64,000 bases of DNA, taken from the NCBI RefSeq assembly GCF_023147585.1, contig NZ_JAHXOZ010000001.1, positions 124,001-188,000 of the forward strand, read 5' to 3'. A program made the translations under genes and the position numbers. The notes beneath the pieces are model-generated. The model was not told where the DNA came from. It was given only the letters and a program-made list of their open reading frames with translations, and did not search any database. Within the stretch, counting starts at the first letter, position 1, and each line of letters opens with the position of its first letter. Shown in pieces: positions 16,522 through 25,662 of the stretch. Source of the DNA: Micrococcus sp. EYE_212 (lineage in GTDB: Bacteria; Actinomycetota; Actinomycetes; Actinomycetales; Micrococcaceae).

Positions 16522-17846
16522 CGATCGGTCTCGGCCAGCTCGACGTCGGCGCCGAGCCCCTGGAGCTTGTCCATGAAGTGCTCGTAGCCGCGGTTGATGA
16601 TCTCCAGGCCCGTGGCGGTGGAGGTGCCCTCGGCCGCGAGCGCGGCGATGAGGTGGGAGAAGCCGCCGCGCAGGTCAGGGATGTCGAAGTCCACGCCGTG
16701 CAGGGGCGTGGGGCCGGAGATCACGGCGGAGTGCAGGAAGTTGCGCTGGCCGAAGCGGCACGGCACGGAGCCCAGGCACTCGCGGTGCAGCTGGATGGAG
16801 GCGCCCATGCGCACGAGCGCGTCGGTGAAGCCGAAGCGGTTCTCGTACACGGTCTCGTGGACGATCGAGACGCCCGTGGCCTGGGTCAGAGCCACCACGA
16901 GCGGCTGCTGCCAGTCGGTCATGAAGCCGGGGTGCACGTCCGTCTCCAGCACGAGCGGGTTGAGGTCGCCGCCGGCGTGCCAGAAGCGGATGCCGTCGTC
17001 GGTGACGTCGAACTCGCCGCCGATCTTGCGGTACGTGTTGAGGAACGCCGTGAGGTCGCTCTGCGCGGCGCCGCGCACGAAGATGTCGCCGCGCGTCGCC
17101 AGGGCTGCGGAGGCCCACGAGGCGGACTCGTTGCGGTCCGGCAGGGCGACGTGGTTGTACCCGCGCATCTCGGCGACGCCCTCGATGCGGATGGTGCGGT
17201 CCGTCTGCACCGTGATGATCGCGCCCATCTTCTGGAGGACGTCGATGAGGTTGTGGATCTCCGGCTCCACCGCGGCGCCCTTGAGCTCGGTGATGCCCTC
17301 CGCCTTCACGGCGGTGAGCAGCACCTGCTCCGTCGCGCCCACGGAGGGGTAGGGCAGCTCGAGCTTCGCACCGTGCAGCCCCTTGGGGGCGGAGATGGAG
17401 ATGCCGCCCGGGCGCTTGTCCACCACCGCACCGAAGTTGCGCAGCACCTCGAGGTGGTAGTCGATCGGGCGGTCGCCGATCTTGCAGCCGCCCAGGTCGG
17501 GGATGAAGGCCTCGCCGATCGCGTGCATCAGCGGGCCGCAGAAGAGGATCGGGATGCGCGAGTCGCCCGCGTGGGCGTCGATCTCCGCGGTGAGGGCGGA
17601 CTTCACGCCGGCCGGATCCATGGTGATGGAGCCCGACTCCTTGTCCCAGTCCACGGTGACGCCGTGGATCTCGAGGAGGGAGCTGACCACGTCCACGTCC
17701 TTGATCTCCGGGACGCTGCGCAGCGTGGAGGGCGTGTTGCCCAGCAGAGCGGCCACCATGGCCTTCGGGACGAGGTTCTTGGCGCCGCGCACCGTGACCT
17801 CGCCCGTGAGCGGCTTTCCGCCGTGGATCGTCAGCAGCTTCGCCAT
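16518..17846 (-). CDS. murA: UDP-N-acetylglucosamine 1-carboxyvinyltransferase
   Basis: MurA commits UDP-GlcNAc to peptidoglycan by adding enolpyruvate from PEP. The 442-residue protein starts MAKLLTIHGGKPLTGEV. RGAKNLVPKA holds the conserved Lys/Asn, and LGGCKIGDRPIDYHL contains the active-site Cys (residue 121). Cys rather than Asp here means the usual fosfomycin target residue is intact. RGGFSHLIAALAAEG lies near the C-terminus. GGAAGGA precedes the ATG. A promoter is visible about 120 bases upstream. Confidence 0.96.
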   Translation of the reverse strand: MAKLLTIHGGKPLTGEVTVRGAKNLVPKAMVAALLGNTPSTLRSVPEIKDVDVVSSLLEIHGVTVDWDKESGSITMDPAGVKSALTAEIDAHAGDSRIPILFCGPLMHAIGEAFIPDLGGCKIGDRPIDYHLEVLRNFGAVVDKRPGGISISAPKGLHGAKLELPYPSVGATEQVLLTAVKAEGITELKGAAVEPEIHNLIDVLQKMGAIITVQTDRTIRIEGVAEMRGYNHVALPDRNESASWASAALATRGDIFVRGAAQSDLTAFLNTYRKIGGEFDVTDDGIRFWHAGGDLNPLVLETDVHPGFMTDWQQPLVVALTQATGVSIVHETVYENRFGFTDALVRMGASIQLHRECLGSVPCRFGQRNFLHSAVISGPTPLHGVDFDIPDLRGGFSHLIAALAAEGTSTATGLEIINRGYEHFMDKLQGLGADVELAETDR

Positions 17847-17968
17847 TCTCGTGTCCTTCCTCAACGTGACGCTCGGGCCACGGTCTCGGCGACGCCCCGG
17901 GGGAAGCGGAGGCGTGCGGGTTCGGGCACCGGCCGCGCTGCACGCGCTCGGCCCCGGAATCGCACCCA

Positions 17969-17998
17969 GCATAGGGGCTGGGGGGGCCGCGGCCGCAA
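17969..17998 (-). promoter_or_regulatory. Promoter of murA-plsC-gpsA-ddl
   Basis: On the minus strand TTGCGG (-35) and TATGCT (-10) are 18 bases apart in the 222-base leuD-murA gap. A small GC palindrome at 18003-18016 lies between this promoter and the leuD end. Confidence 0.5.
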
Positions 17999-18068
17999 CG
18001 CCCCGCCGCGCGGCGGACCGCTGGGCGCCTGTGCCGTCGGCCACGCCGACGCCGCACCGGCGCGCGCG

Positions 18069-18677
18069 TCAGTCGGCGGCGGTGCGCGCGGGCAGGGTGG
18101 TGGGCTTCCAGGCGGGGCGGGCCGCCTCGTAGGCGTCGATCGCCTCCCGGTGGCCGAGGGTGGCGCCGATGTCGTCGATCCCCGCGAGCAGACGACGCCG
18201 GGCGTCGTCGTCGATCTGGAAGGTGGTGCTGAAGCCGCGGCACTCCACCGTGCGGCGCTCGAGGTCCACGGTCACGGCCGCTCCCGGCTCGTTCTCGAGC
18301 TCCTTCCAGATCCGCTCGATGTCCGCCTGCTCCACCTGGGCGGCCACGAGGCCCTGCTTGGCGGAGTTGCCGCGGAAGATGTCCGCGAAGCGCGGGGAGA
18401 GCACGGCCTTGAAGCCGTAGTCCTTGAGCGCCCACACGGCGTGCTCACGGGAGGAGCCCGTGCCGAAGTCCGCGCCGGTCACGAGCACCGAGCCGGCGCT
18501 GTAGGGCTCCGTGTTGAGGATGAACTCCGGGTCCTGGCGCCAGCCGGCGAACAGGGCGTCCTCGAAGCCCGTGCGCGAGATCCGCTTGAGGTACACGGCG
18601 GGGATGATCTGGTCCGTGTCCACGTTGGAGGCGCGCAGCGGGACGCCGATGCCGGTGTGGGTGGTGAACTTCTCCAT
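18069..18677 (-). CDS. leuD: 3-isopropylmalate dehydratase small subunit
   Basis: LeuD partners LeuC in isomerising 2-isopropylmalate to 3-isopropylmalate in leucine synthesis. The 202-residue protein begins [20 protein letters not shown], followed by [29 protein letters not shown] is the swivel-domain signature, and [14 protein letters not shown] follows. It starts 3 bases downstream of the leuC stop, so the two subunits are co-translated. Confidence 0.96.
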   Translation of the reverse strand: MEKFTTHTGIGVPLRASNVDTDQIIPAVYLKRISRTGFEDALFAGWRQDPEFILNTEPYSAGSVLVTGADFGTGSSREHAVWALKDYGFKAVLSPRFADIFRGNSAKQGLVAAQVEQADIERIWKELENEPGAAVTVDLERRTVECRGFSTTFQIDDDARRRLLAGIDDIGATLGHREAIDAYEAARPAWKPTTLPARTAAD

Positions 18678-18680
18678 GGC

Positions 18681-20132
18681 TCAGGCCTCCTGGACGGTGA
18701 GGGCGGGCAGGTCGGACGGGCTCGCGAGGCGCCCGAGGACGGCGGTGGCGGCGGCCACCACGGGCGAGACCAGGTGGGTGCGCCCGCCCTTGCCCTGGCG
18801 GCCCTCGAAGTTGCGGTTCGAGGTGGAGGCGCAGCGCTCCCCCGGCGCGAGCTGGTCCGGGTTCATGCCCAAGCACATCGAGCAGCCGGCGAAGCGCCAC
18901 TCGGCGCCGAAGTCCTGGATCACGCGGTCCAGACCCTCCTCCATGGCCTGCAGGCGCACCCGCGCGGAGCCGGGGACCACCATGACGCGCAGCCCCTCGG
19001 GCTTGGTGCGGCCCTTCACGATCTCCGCGAAGGTGCGCAGGTCCTCGATGCGGGAGTTGGTGCACGAGCCCATGAACACCGTGTCCACCGCCACGTCCTT
19101 CATGGGGGTGCCGGGAGCGAGGTCCATGTAGCGCAGCGCCTTGCGGGCCGCCTCCTGGGCGGCGGGGTCGGCGAAGTCCTCCGGCGCGGGGACGGCGTCG
19201 TTGAGGCTGATCCCCTGGCCGGGGTTGGTGCCCCACGTGACGAACGGCTCGAGCGTGTCCGCGTCCAGGACCACCTCGGCGTCGAACCGTGCGCCCTCGT
19301 CCGTGGCCAGCGTGCGCCAGTGCGCGACGGCGGCGTCCCAGTCCTCGCCGACCGGCGCGTGCGGACGCCCCTTCAGGTACTCGAACGTGGTGTCGTCCGG
19401 GGCCACCATGCCGGCGCGGGCGCCGGCCTCGATGGACATGTTGCAGATGGTCATGCGGCCCTCCATGGAGAGAGCACGGATGGCCTCGCCGCGGTACTCC
19501 AGCACGTAGCCCTGGCCGCCGCCCGTGCCGATCTTCGCGATGACGGCGAGGACGATGTCCTTGGCCGTGACGCCCGGGCGCAGGGTGCCGTCCACCGTGA
19601 TCGCCATCGTCTTGAAGGGCTTGAGCGGCAGGGTCTGCGTGGCGAGGACGTGCTCCACCTCGGAGGTGCCGATGCCGAACGCGAGGGCGCCGAACGCGCC
19701 GTGGGTGGAGGTGTGGGAGTCGCCGCACACCACGGTCAGGCCGGGCTGGCTGAGGCCGAGCTGCGGGCCCACCACGTGCACGATCCCCTGCTCCACGTCC
19801 CCGAGGGAGTGGAGGCGGATGCCGAACTCGGCGGCGTTGGAGCGCAGCGTCTCGATCTGGAGGCGGGAGACGGGGTCGGCGATGGGCCGGTCGATCTCGA
19901 GGGTGGGGGTGTTGTGGTCCTCGGTCGCGATCGTCAGGTCCGGGCGATGCACGGACCGGCCGGCCAGGCGCAGCCCCTCGAATGCCTGGGGGCTCGTCAC
20001 CTCGTGCAGCAGGTGGAGGTCGATGTACAGCAGGTCTGGCGCACGGGAGGCCCCCTCGCCCTCGCCGCGGACCACCACGTGCTCGTCCCAGACCTTCTCG
20101 GCCAGCGTGCGCGGATGCGTCGTGGGACCCAT
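18681..20132 (-). CDS. leuC: 3-isopropylmalate dehydratase large subunit
   Basis: This 483-residue aconitase-family subunit carries the [4Fe-4S] cluster. [20 protein letters not shown] and [12 protein letters not shown] hold conserved active-site segments, and [15 protein letters not shown] supplies further cluster cysteines. The ATG at 20132 has GAGGAGGA upstream. It is transcribed away from the IclR regulator gene across a 152-base gap holding a 19-bp palindrome. This is the arrangement known for the NdgR/LeuR-type regulators of actinobacteria. Confidence 0.96.
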   Translation of the reverse strand: MGPTTHPRTLAEKVWDEHVVVRGEGEGASRAPDLLYIDLHLLHEVTSPQAFEGLRLAGRSVHRPDLTIATEDHNTPTLEIDRPIADPVSRLQIETLRSNAAEFGIRLHSLGDVEQGIVHVVGPQLGLSQPGLTVVCGDSHTSTHGAFGALAFGIGTSEVEHVLATQTLPLKPFKTMAITVDGTLRPGVTAKDIVLAVIAKIGTGGGQGYVLEYRGEAIRALSMEGRMTICNMSIEAGARAGMVAPDDTTFEYLKGRPHAPVGEDWDAAVAHWRTLATDEGARFDAEVVLDADTLEPFVTWGTNPGQGISLNDAVPAPEDFADPAAQEAARKALRYMDLAPGTPMKDVAVDTVFMGSCTNSRIEDLRTFAEIVKGRTKPEGLRVMVVPGSARVRLQAMEEGLDRVIQDFGAEWRFAGCSMCLGMNPDQLAPGERCASTSNRNFEGRQGKGGRTHLVSPVVAAATAVLGRLASPSDLPALTVQEA

Positions 20133-20252
20133 GGATCGTCCTCCTCGTCGTGCCGCGGTCGCCTCGTCCTCCGCGGGCCCCCGCGGTGCGGCCCGGCGTC
20201 GTCGTCCCACTGTGCCGCCCCGCCCCCGGGGATCTCGACCCGCGAACCGCAA

Positions 20253-20271
20253 CGTCTCACATTGCAAGACG
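20253..20271 (+). promoter_or_regulatory. Candidate NdgR/IclR operator between leuC and ndgR
   Basis: CGTCTCACATTGCAAGACG is a 19-bp near-palindrome in which seven of nine arm positions pair. It ends one base before the -10 of the regulator gene. Binding there would block that promoter. Related 19-mers occur upstream of leuB, ilvB and ilvD. Confidence 0.6.
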
Positions 20272-20272
20272 C

Positions 20273-20278
20273 TATGAT
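20273..20278 (+). promoter_or_regulatory. -10 element of the IclR regulator gene (leaderless layout)
   Basis: TATGAT is followed by CGCGAC and then the ATG at 20285, so the predicted start site is at or next to the A of the start codon. Confidence 0.6.
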
Positions 20279-20284
20279 CGCGAC

Positions 20285-21061
20285 ATGACCCTCCCCGACT
20301 CTCCTGACCCCCGGGGCAACGACGCCCTGGGACCCGCGCTGCACCGCCACCCGAGCGGCGTGGGCGTGGTGGACAAGTCCGTGGCCATCCTGGACGCGCT
20401 CGAGTCCGGCCCGGCCACCCTCGCCCAGCTCGTGGCCGCCACGGGCATCGCCCGTCCCACACTGCACCGCCTCGCGGCGGCGCTCGCTCACCACCGCCTC
20501 GTGGGCAAGGACCTGCAGGGCCGCTACGTGCTCGGCTCCCGCCTGGCCGAGCTGGCCTCCGCCGCGGGCGAGGACCGGCTGACCACGGCCTCCGGGCCCG
20601 TCCTGCTGTGGCTGCGGGACGCCACGGGCGAGTCCGCGCAGGTGTTCCGCCGCCAGGCCGACTCGCGCGTGTGCGTGGCCTCGGCCGAGCGACCGTGGGG
20701 CCTGCGGGACACCATCCCGGTGGGCGCCCGCATGTCCATGAAGGCCGGATCCGCGGCACAGGTGCTGCTCGCCTGGGAGGACCACGAGCGTCTCGTCGAG
20801 GGCCTCGCCGGGGCCGTCTTCACTCCCACCGTCCTGGCGGCCGTGCGCCGCCGCGGCTGGGCGCAGTCGCTCGCCGAGCGGGAGCCCGGCGTCGCCTCCG
20901 TGTCCGCGCCGGTGCGCGGGCCGAGTGGCCGCGTGATCGCCGCCGTCTCCATCTCCGGCCCCCTCGAGCGCCTCTCCCGGCAGCCGGGGCGCGTGCACGC
21001 CGAGGCCGTCGTCGCCGCCGCCACACGCCTCACCGAGCTGATCCGCTCCGGCGAGGCCTGA
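20285..21061 (+). CDS. ndgR: IclR-family regulator, NdgR/LeuR type
   Basis: This 258-residue regulator has an N-terminal winged helix ([20 protein letters not shown] ... [18 protein letters not shown]) and a C-terminal IclR effector domain ([62 protein letters not shown]). Family knowledge: NdgR/AreB/LeuR regulators of actinobacteria sit divergently from leuCD and control leucine and other amino acid genes. The position here matches exactly. The ATG at 20285 is favoured over upstream in-frame starts because TATGAT ends 6 bases before it. Autoregulation is likely, since the operator-like palindrome touches its own -10. Confidence 0.85.
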   Translation: MTLPDSPDPRGNDALGPALHRHPSGVGVVDKSVAILDALESGPATLAQLVAATGIARPTLHRLAAALAHHRLVGKDLQGRYVLGSRLAELASAAGEDRLTTASGPVLLWLRDATGESAQVFRRQADSRVCVASAERPWGLRDTIPVGARMSMKAGSAAQVLLAWEDHERLVEGLAGAVFTPTVLAAVRRRGWAQSLAEREPGVASVSAPVRGPSGRVIAAVSISGPLERLSRQPGRVHAEAVVAAATRLTELIRSGEA

Positions 21062-21212
21062 GTCCGCGCCGCCGCGGCCGGTTCGTCCCGCGACCACCGC
21101 GGGAACACCCCGCGTCCGCGCCGCGTTCGGCGCGTGTTCACGCGTCCGGCTTAGCCTTGGGGCGTCCGTCGCCCGCCCGCCCCCCGCCCGCCCCACCCGC
21201 AAGGAGTCCGAA

Positions 21213-22703
21213 GTGACGCAGCCGAGCACCTCCCCCGCGAGCCCCGTCGAGACCGGACGGGAGGACGAGGTCGGCCGGCCGGCGAGCCCGCGTCTGTCCG
21301 TGATCGGCACCGGCTATCTCGGCGCCACGCACGCGGCGTGCATGGCCGAGCTCGGCTTCGAGGTCCTGGGCGTGGACGTGGACCCGGCCAAGATCGAGCG
21401 GCTGGCCCGCGGCGAGGTGCCGTTCCACGAGCCCGGCCTGCCGGAGCTGCTGCGCACGCACGTGGAGTCCGGCCGCCTGCGGTTCACCACGGACGTCGAG
21501 GAGGCCGCGCGCTGGGCGGACGTGCACTTCATCGGCGTCGGCACCCCGCAGCAGGCGGGCTCGTCCGCCGCCGACCTCACCTATGTGGACGCCGCGGTGA
21601 CCTCGCTCGCCCAGGCGATCGACCGGGACGCCCTGATCGTGGGCAAGTCCACCGTGCCCGTGGGCACCGCGCGGCGCCTGACCGGCCTCGTCGCCGAGGT
21701 GCGCGCCGCGGCCGGCCTGCCGGGCGACGTCGAGCTCGCCTGGAACCCCGAGTTCCTGCGCGAGGGCTTCGCCGTGCAGGACACGCTCACCCCGGACCGC
21801 CTCGTGATCGGCACCTCCGGTCCGCGCGCCGAGCCGATCCTGCGCCGCGTCTACGCGCGGCAGCTGGCCGCGGAGACACCGTGGGTCTCCACGGACCTGG
21901 AGACCGCGGAGCTCGTCAAGGTCGCCGCGAACGCGTTCCTGGCCACGAAGATCTCCTTCATCAACGCGTTCTCCGAGATCACGGAGACCGTGGGCGGGGA
22001 CATCCGCACGCTTGCGGATGCGATCGGCCACGACGCCCGCATCGGCCGCCGATTCCTGAACGCCGGCGTGGGCTTCGGCGGCGGCTGCCTGCCCAAGGAC
22101 ATCCGCGCGCTGCAGGCCCGCGTCTCCGAGCTCGGCCTGGACCGCACCATGCGCTTCCTCGCCGAGGTGGACGACATCAACCTGCGCCGCCGAGAGCGCG
22201 TGGTGGACCTGGCGGTGGAGATGCTCTCCGCGGCCCGCGGCCACGAGGCGGCGGCCGGCCCGTACGGCGGCACGACGACGGGCTCGGGCGAGGAGGTCCT
22301 GCACGGCGCCCGGATCGCGGTGCTCGGCGTGACCTTCAAGCCGGACTCCGACGACGTGCGCGACTCCCCCGCACTCGACGTCGCCGCGCGCCTCTACTCG
22401 GCCGGCACGGACGTGCGGGTGTACGACCCCGAGGGCAGCGCCAACGCGGCCGCCCGCTTCCCGCGCCTGGACTACGTCGGCTCGCTGGACGAGGCCGTGG
22501 AGGGCGCCGAGCTGACGCTCCTGCTGACCGAGTGGCAGGAGTTCCGGGAGATGGACCCGGACGCCGTGGGCGGCAAGGTCGCCGACCGGCTGCTGATCGA
22601 CGGCCGCAACGTGCTGGACACCGCCGTGTGGGAGGCCGCCGGCTGGGCCGTCACGGGGCTGGGCCACCGGTTCGACCCCGCGTCGGTCACCGCGCGGCGC
22701 TGA
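21213..22703 (+). CDS. ugd: UDP-glucose 6-dehydrogenase
   Basis: This enzyme oxidises UDP-glucose twice with NAD+ to UDP-glucuronate. The 496-residue product starts at a GTG with AAGGAG 9 bases upstream. The N-terminal Rossmann motif is SVIGTGYLGATHAACMAELG. WNPEFLREGFAVQD and ETAELVKVAANAFLATKISF give the conserved Glu, Lys and Asn. GVGFGGGCLPKDIRAL holds the catalytic Cys. VLGVTFKPDSDDVRDSPALD marks the C-terminal UDP-binding domain. A UDP-ManNAc dehydrogenase is a less likely alternative. With galU it could supply uronic-acid units for a wall glycopolymer (inference). Confidence 0.9.
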   Translation: MTQPSTSPASPVETGREDEVGRPASPRLSVIGTGYLGATHAACMAELGFEVLGVDVDPAKIERLARGEVPFHEPGLPELLRTHVESGRLRFTTDVEEAARWADVHFIGVGTPQQAGSSAADLTYVDAAVTSLAQAIDRDALIVGKSTVPVGTARRLTGLVAEVRAAAGLPGDVELAWNPEFLREGFAVQDTLTPDRLVIGTSGPRAEPILRRVYARQLAAETPWVSTDLETAELVKVAANAFLATKISFINAFSEITETVGGDIRTLADAIGHDARIGRRFLNAGVGFGGGCLPKDIRALQARVSELGLDRTMRFLAEVDDINLRRRERVVDLAVEMLSAARGHEAAAGPYGGTTTGSGEEVLHGARIAVLGVTFKPDSDDVRDSPALDVAARLYSAGTDVRVYDPEGSANAAARFPRLDYVGSLDEAVEGAELTLLLTEWQEFREMDPDAVGGKVADRLLIDGRNVLDTAVWEAAGWAVTGLGHRFDPASVTARR

Positions 22704-22707
22704 GGCC

Positions 22708-22724
22708 GCCGGGCCGGCCCCGGC
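22708..22724. terminator. Hairpin between convergent ugd and thiL
   Basis: GCCGGG and CCCGGC form a 6-bp stem with a 5-base loop in the 41-base gap between the two converging genes. There is no T-tract. Confidence 0.4.
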
Positions 22725-22744
22725 GCGCGACAGCCCGAGGCGCG

Positions 22745-23902
22745 TCAGCCGCCGAAGTGGTCCCAGCCTCGCTCGGGCAGGAGCCGATGGCCGGCCGGTG
22801 CTTCGGCGCCGGCCGGGAGCATCCGCCCGATCCGGGTGAACCCCGCCGGCAGCGCGGTCTCCGGCCAGGCCAGGCCCACCACCCCGTAGTCCTCGCCGCC
22901 GGCGAGAACCAGGGCCTCCGGCGCGACGCCGGCCAGCGCGGCCACGCGCGCCAGCGGACGGGCGACCTCGGCCACCCAGGTGTCGGCCACCCACGGGGTC
23001 AGGGTCCGTGCCCGGCCGTCCTCGACCCGACCACCCGAGGCCCCCGTGCCGCAGGCCCGCGCCATGCGGTGCGCGTCCCGGCCGATCCCGTCGGAGACGT
23101 CCATGAGCGTGAGCACCCCGGCGGCCAGCGCGGCCGGTCCCGCGGCGAGGGGCGGCCGCGGGCGCAGCTGCCCCTGGACGGCGCGCGCGATCTCGCGGGC
23201 GCCCGGCCGCTGCTCCGCGGGCAGGGCGTCCCAGCGGCGCTCGAGCTCGGCCCGCTCGGTCAGCAGGAGGCGCAGCCCGGCGGCAGCCCAGCCCGGTCCG
23301 CCGCCGACGAGTCCCCCGAGCACCTGGCAGTGGACCAGGTCCGCGCCCTCGGCGAGCAGGCGGTCCCGGTCCTCCGCGCGCCGCGGTCGGCGCTCCAGCA
23401 CCCCCGCACCCGGATCCCCGAGCACCGTCACGGCGGCCTGGATCCGCTCCCCCGTGCCGAGGTCGCCGCCCGCGGCGCGGCACCCGCCGGCGCCGAGCCG
23501 GGCGATGGCGCCCGCGATCCCCCGCGCGAACCCGCGGACCCACGCGACGTCCGTGCCCTCGGGGAGCGTCAGCGCCGTGACGAGCGCGGAGGAGATCGCC
23601 CCCATCGCGTTGATGTCGGAGAGGTTCTGCGCGGCGGCCTTCCAGCCGGCGTCGTAGCCCCGCGTGCGCACCCCGGCAGGCCACATCAGCAGGAAGTCCG
23701 TGCCCTCGCCCATGGCGTCCGTGGAGACCACCACGGCGCCGCGCGGGGCGGGGACGACGGCGGCGTCGTCCCCGGGCGGAACGGAGTCGGCCGGCCACAG
23801 CGCGGGGGCACTGGCAGGGGCAAGGGCCCCCTGGATGATCTCCAGGAGGCCCTCTTCGGACAGCTCGCCGACCGTGAGGCCGGCACCACCGGGACCCGTC
23901 AC
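22745..23902 (-). CDS. thiL: Thiamine-monophosphate kinase
   Basis: ThiL phosphorylates thiamine phosphate to the cofactor thiamine diphosphate. This 385-residue product is long for the family (about 325-340), partly because of an extra arginine-rich stretch near the middle (ERRPRRAEDRDRL). PGDDAAVV, VVVSTDAMGEGTDFLL, NLSDINAMGA, LMDVSDGIGRDAHRMA and LAGGEDYGVVGL match the PurM/ThiL-fold signature order. The GTG start overlaps the stop of the second GTPase gene. Confidence 0.9.
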   Translation of the reverse strand: MTGPGGAGLTVGELSEEGLLEIIQGALAPASAPALWPADSVPPGDDAAVVPAPRGAVVVSTDAMGEGTDFLLMWPAGVRTRGYDAGWKAAAQNLSDINAMGAISSALVTALTLPEGTDVAWVRGFARGIAGAIARLGAGGCRAAGGDLGTGERIQAAVTVLGDPGAGVLERRPRRAEDRDRLLAEGADLVHCQVLGGLVGGGPGWAAAGLRLLLTERAELERRWDALPAEQRPGAREIARAVQGQLRPRPPLAAGPAALAAGVLTLMDVSDGIGRDAHRMARACGTGASGGRVEDGRARTLTPWVADTWVAEVARPLARVAALAGVAPEALVLAGGEDYGVVGLAWPETALPAGFTRIGRMLPAGAEAPAGHRLLPERGWDHFGG

Positions 23903-25662
23903 CGGCGCGCCCGTCCCCGGCCGCGGGCGGACGTGCCCGCCGCCGTCCCGATCGCGGACTGGAAGCGGTGGTAGCGCTCGATCTCGGCGGTCACGGGGTC
24001 CACCACGAGGCGGCGGCCCACCGCCGTCGTCGACTCCTCGAGGCGACGGCGGGCGCGGCGGCCGCGCGCCGCCGCGGTCCAGCGCGTGAGCGGGACCGCC
24101 AGGAGCGCCAGCAGCAGGCCGAGCGCGAGGCCGCCGACCAGCAGCAGCGTCGGGATCGGGAAGCCCTCCACGCTCGGCGCCGGCGGGAGCGCGAACTGCA
24201 GGTACACGGCGAGGGCCAGCAGGCCGAGCCAGCCTGCGCCGACCACCGCGGTCAGCAGCGCGAGCCACTGCAGCACGTTCAGGACGGGCCACCACCAGCT
24301 GCCCTGGGCGGCACCCAGGTCGGTGGCGGAGATCGCCTGGTCCACGGCGTCCGGGACGGCGTCGAGCTCTGCGCGGCCGGCACGGCGGATGGACGCGGCC
24401 CACGGCTCCGGCGCGCCCGCGGACGCCTCCGTGACCACGGTGCGCACAGCGCCCTCGACGACGGCCCGCTGGGTCCCCGTGCGCGTGGGCAGCGAGGTGC
24501 GGTGCACCGCGGGGTCGCGTTCGATCTCGTCCCGGTCGCGGCGGGCGGAGGCCCGCTCGGGCATGAGGTGGAGGCGGCGCAGCGGATCGGCCCGGAAGGA
24601 GTGCATCCAGCGCAGCACCGGCCAGCTGGTCTGCTTGGCCGAGCGGAGGCGGTAGGAGCCCTCCACCGCGCGCACCACGGCCGGCACGCCGCCGGCCACC
24701 GCGAGGTCCTTGCCGAGGCGGTGCTCGAGCCCGTCCGTGACGCCGGCGGGATCGCCCGTGCCGGAGGCCGCGGAGAGGTCATCGGCCCGGGCGGCCACGT
24801 CGGCGCCCAGGCGCTCGACGGCGGCGCCCCGGGCCGCGACGATCGACGCGAGCTGGCGGCCGACCTCATCGAGCCCCTCGCCCGTGCGGGCGGAGACCGG
24901 CAGGACGCGCACGTCCGCGAGGCCGTGGCCCGTGAGCATGTGGCGCAGCGAGGCGAGCACGGTGTCCCGGTCCGCCACGGTGAGGCGGTCCACCTGGTTC
25001 AGCAGCACGAGCGTGACGGCGGCGTGCGAGCCCATCGTGGCGAGGAAGTCGCGGTGGATCACGGCGTCCGCGTACTTCTCCGGGTCCACGACCCACACGA
25101 GCACGTCCACGTGGCCCGCCAGCTTGGACGTGATCTCCCGGTTGTTCAGCTCCACCGAGTCGATGTCCGGCAGGTCGAGCAGGATGAGGCCCGTGGCGTC
25201 CGCGCCGTCCTTGTGGCCGATGCCGAGGAACCCGCTCCGGCCGCCGTCGAGCACGGGGGCCTCGTCCAGCAGGTGGCGGCGCGTGACGCCGAGCCAGTCG
25301 AGCAGGGCCGCGGCGCCGCCGCCCTCCCCCGTGCCGTCCGCGTCCGGGCCGCCGCCGAGGCCCTGGCCGTGGCGCACGCCCCACACCGCCGCGAGCGGCT
25401 CGGACGTGGTCGGGCGGGTGGCGGCCACGCGGGCGAGGTCACGCCCGGTCAGCGCGTTGAACAGGGACGACTTGCCGGAGCCGGTGGCCCCGAAGAAGCC
25501 GACCACGGTGTGCTCGGCGGACAGGGAGCGGCGCTCCCCCGCGGCGCGCACGGCGGCCTCGGCGGTGTCCACGGGCCCGTCCGGCAGGCGGTTCCGCCCC
25601 AGGTCGGCGGCCTCGCCGAGTGCGCTCAGGCGCTCGTCCAGGGTGGCGACGGCGCGGCTCAT
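23899..25662 (-). CDS. Membrane-associated dynamin-like GTPase B (YfjP-like)
   Basis: This 587-residue protein has an N-terminal GTPase domain: G1 is GFFGATGSGKSSLFNAL, G2 lies around RPTTSEPLAAVWG, G3 is LDLPDIDSVE and G4 is LNQVDRLT. A helical middle region follows, and the C-terminal third carries at least two hydrophobic hairpins (VLNVLQWLALLTAVVGAGWL and LLLVGGLALGLLLALLAVPL), then an Arg-rich tail. This plan (G domain, helical stalk, membrane hairpin) resembles bacterial dynamin-like proteins that remodel membranes. It starts by ATGA overlap with GTPase A, implying that the two act together. Cellular role unknown. Confidence 0.8.
   Translation of the reverse strand: MSRAVATLDERLSALGEAADLGRNRLPDGPVDTAEAAVRAAGERRSLSAEHTVVGFFGATGSGKSSLFNALTGRDLARVAATRPTTSEPLAAVWGVRHGQGLGGGPDADGTGEGGGAAALLDWLGVTRRHLLDEAPVLDGGRSGFLGIGHKDGADATGLILLDLPDIDSVELNNREITSKLAGHVDVLVWVVDPEKYADAVIHRDFLATMGSHAAVTLVLLNQVDRLTVADRDTVLASLRHMLTGHGLADVRVLPVSARTGEGLDEVGRQLASIVAARGAAVERLGADVAARADDLSAASGTGDPAGVTDGLEHRLGKDLAVAGGVPAVVRAVEGSYRLRSAKQTSWPVLRWMHSFRADPLRRLHLMPERASARRDRDEIERDPAVHRTSLPTRTGTQRAVVEGAVRTVVTEASAGAPEPWAASIRRAGRAELDAVPDAVDQAISATDLGAAQGSWWWPVLNVLQWLALLTAVVGAGWLGLLALAVYLQFALPPAPSVEGFPIPTLLLVGGLALGLLLALLAVPLTRWTAAARGRRARRRLEESTTAVGRRLVVDPVTAEIERYHRFQSAIGTAAGTSARGRGRARR

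Noticed and set aside
16518-17846. Possible fosfomycin-insensitive MurA as in mycobacteria
   Set aside because: The active-site loop has Cys at residue 121 (GGCKIGDRP), not Asp.
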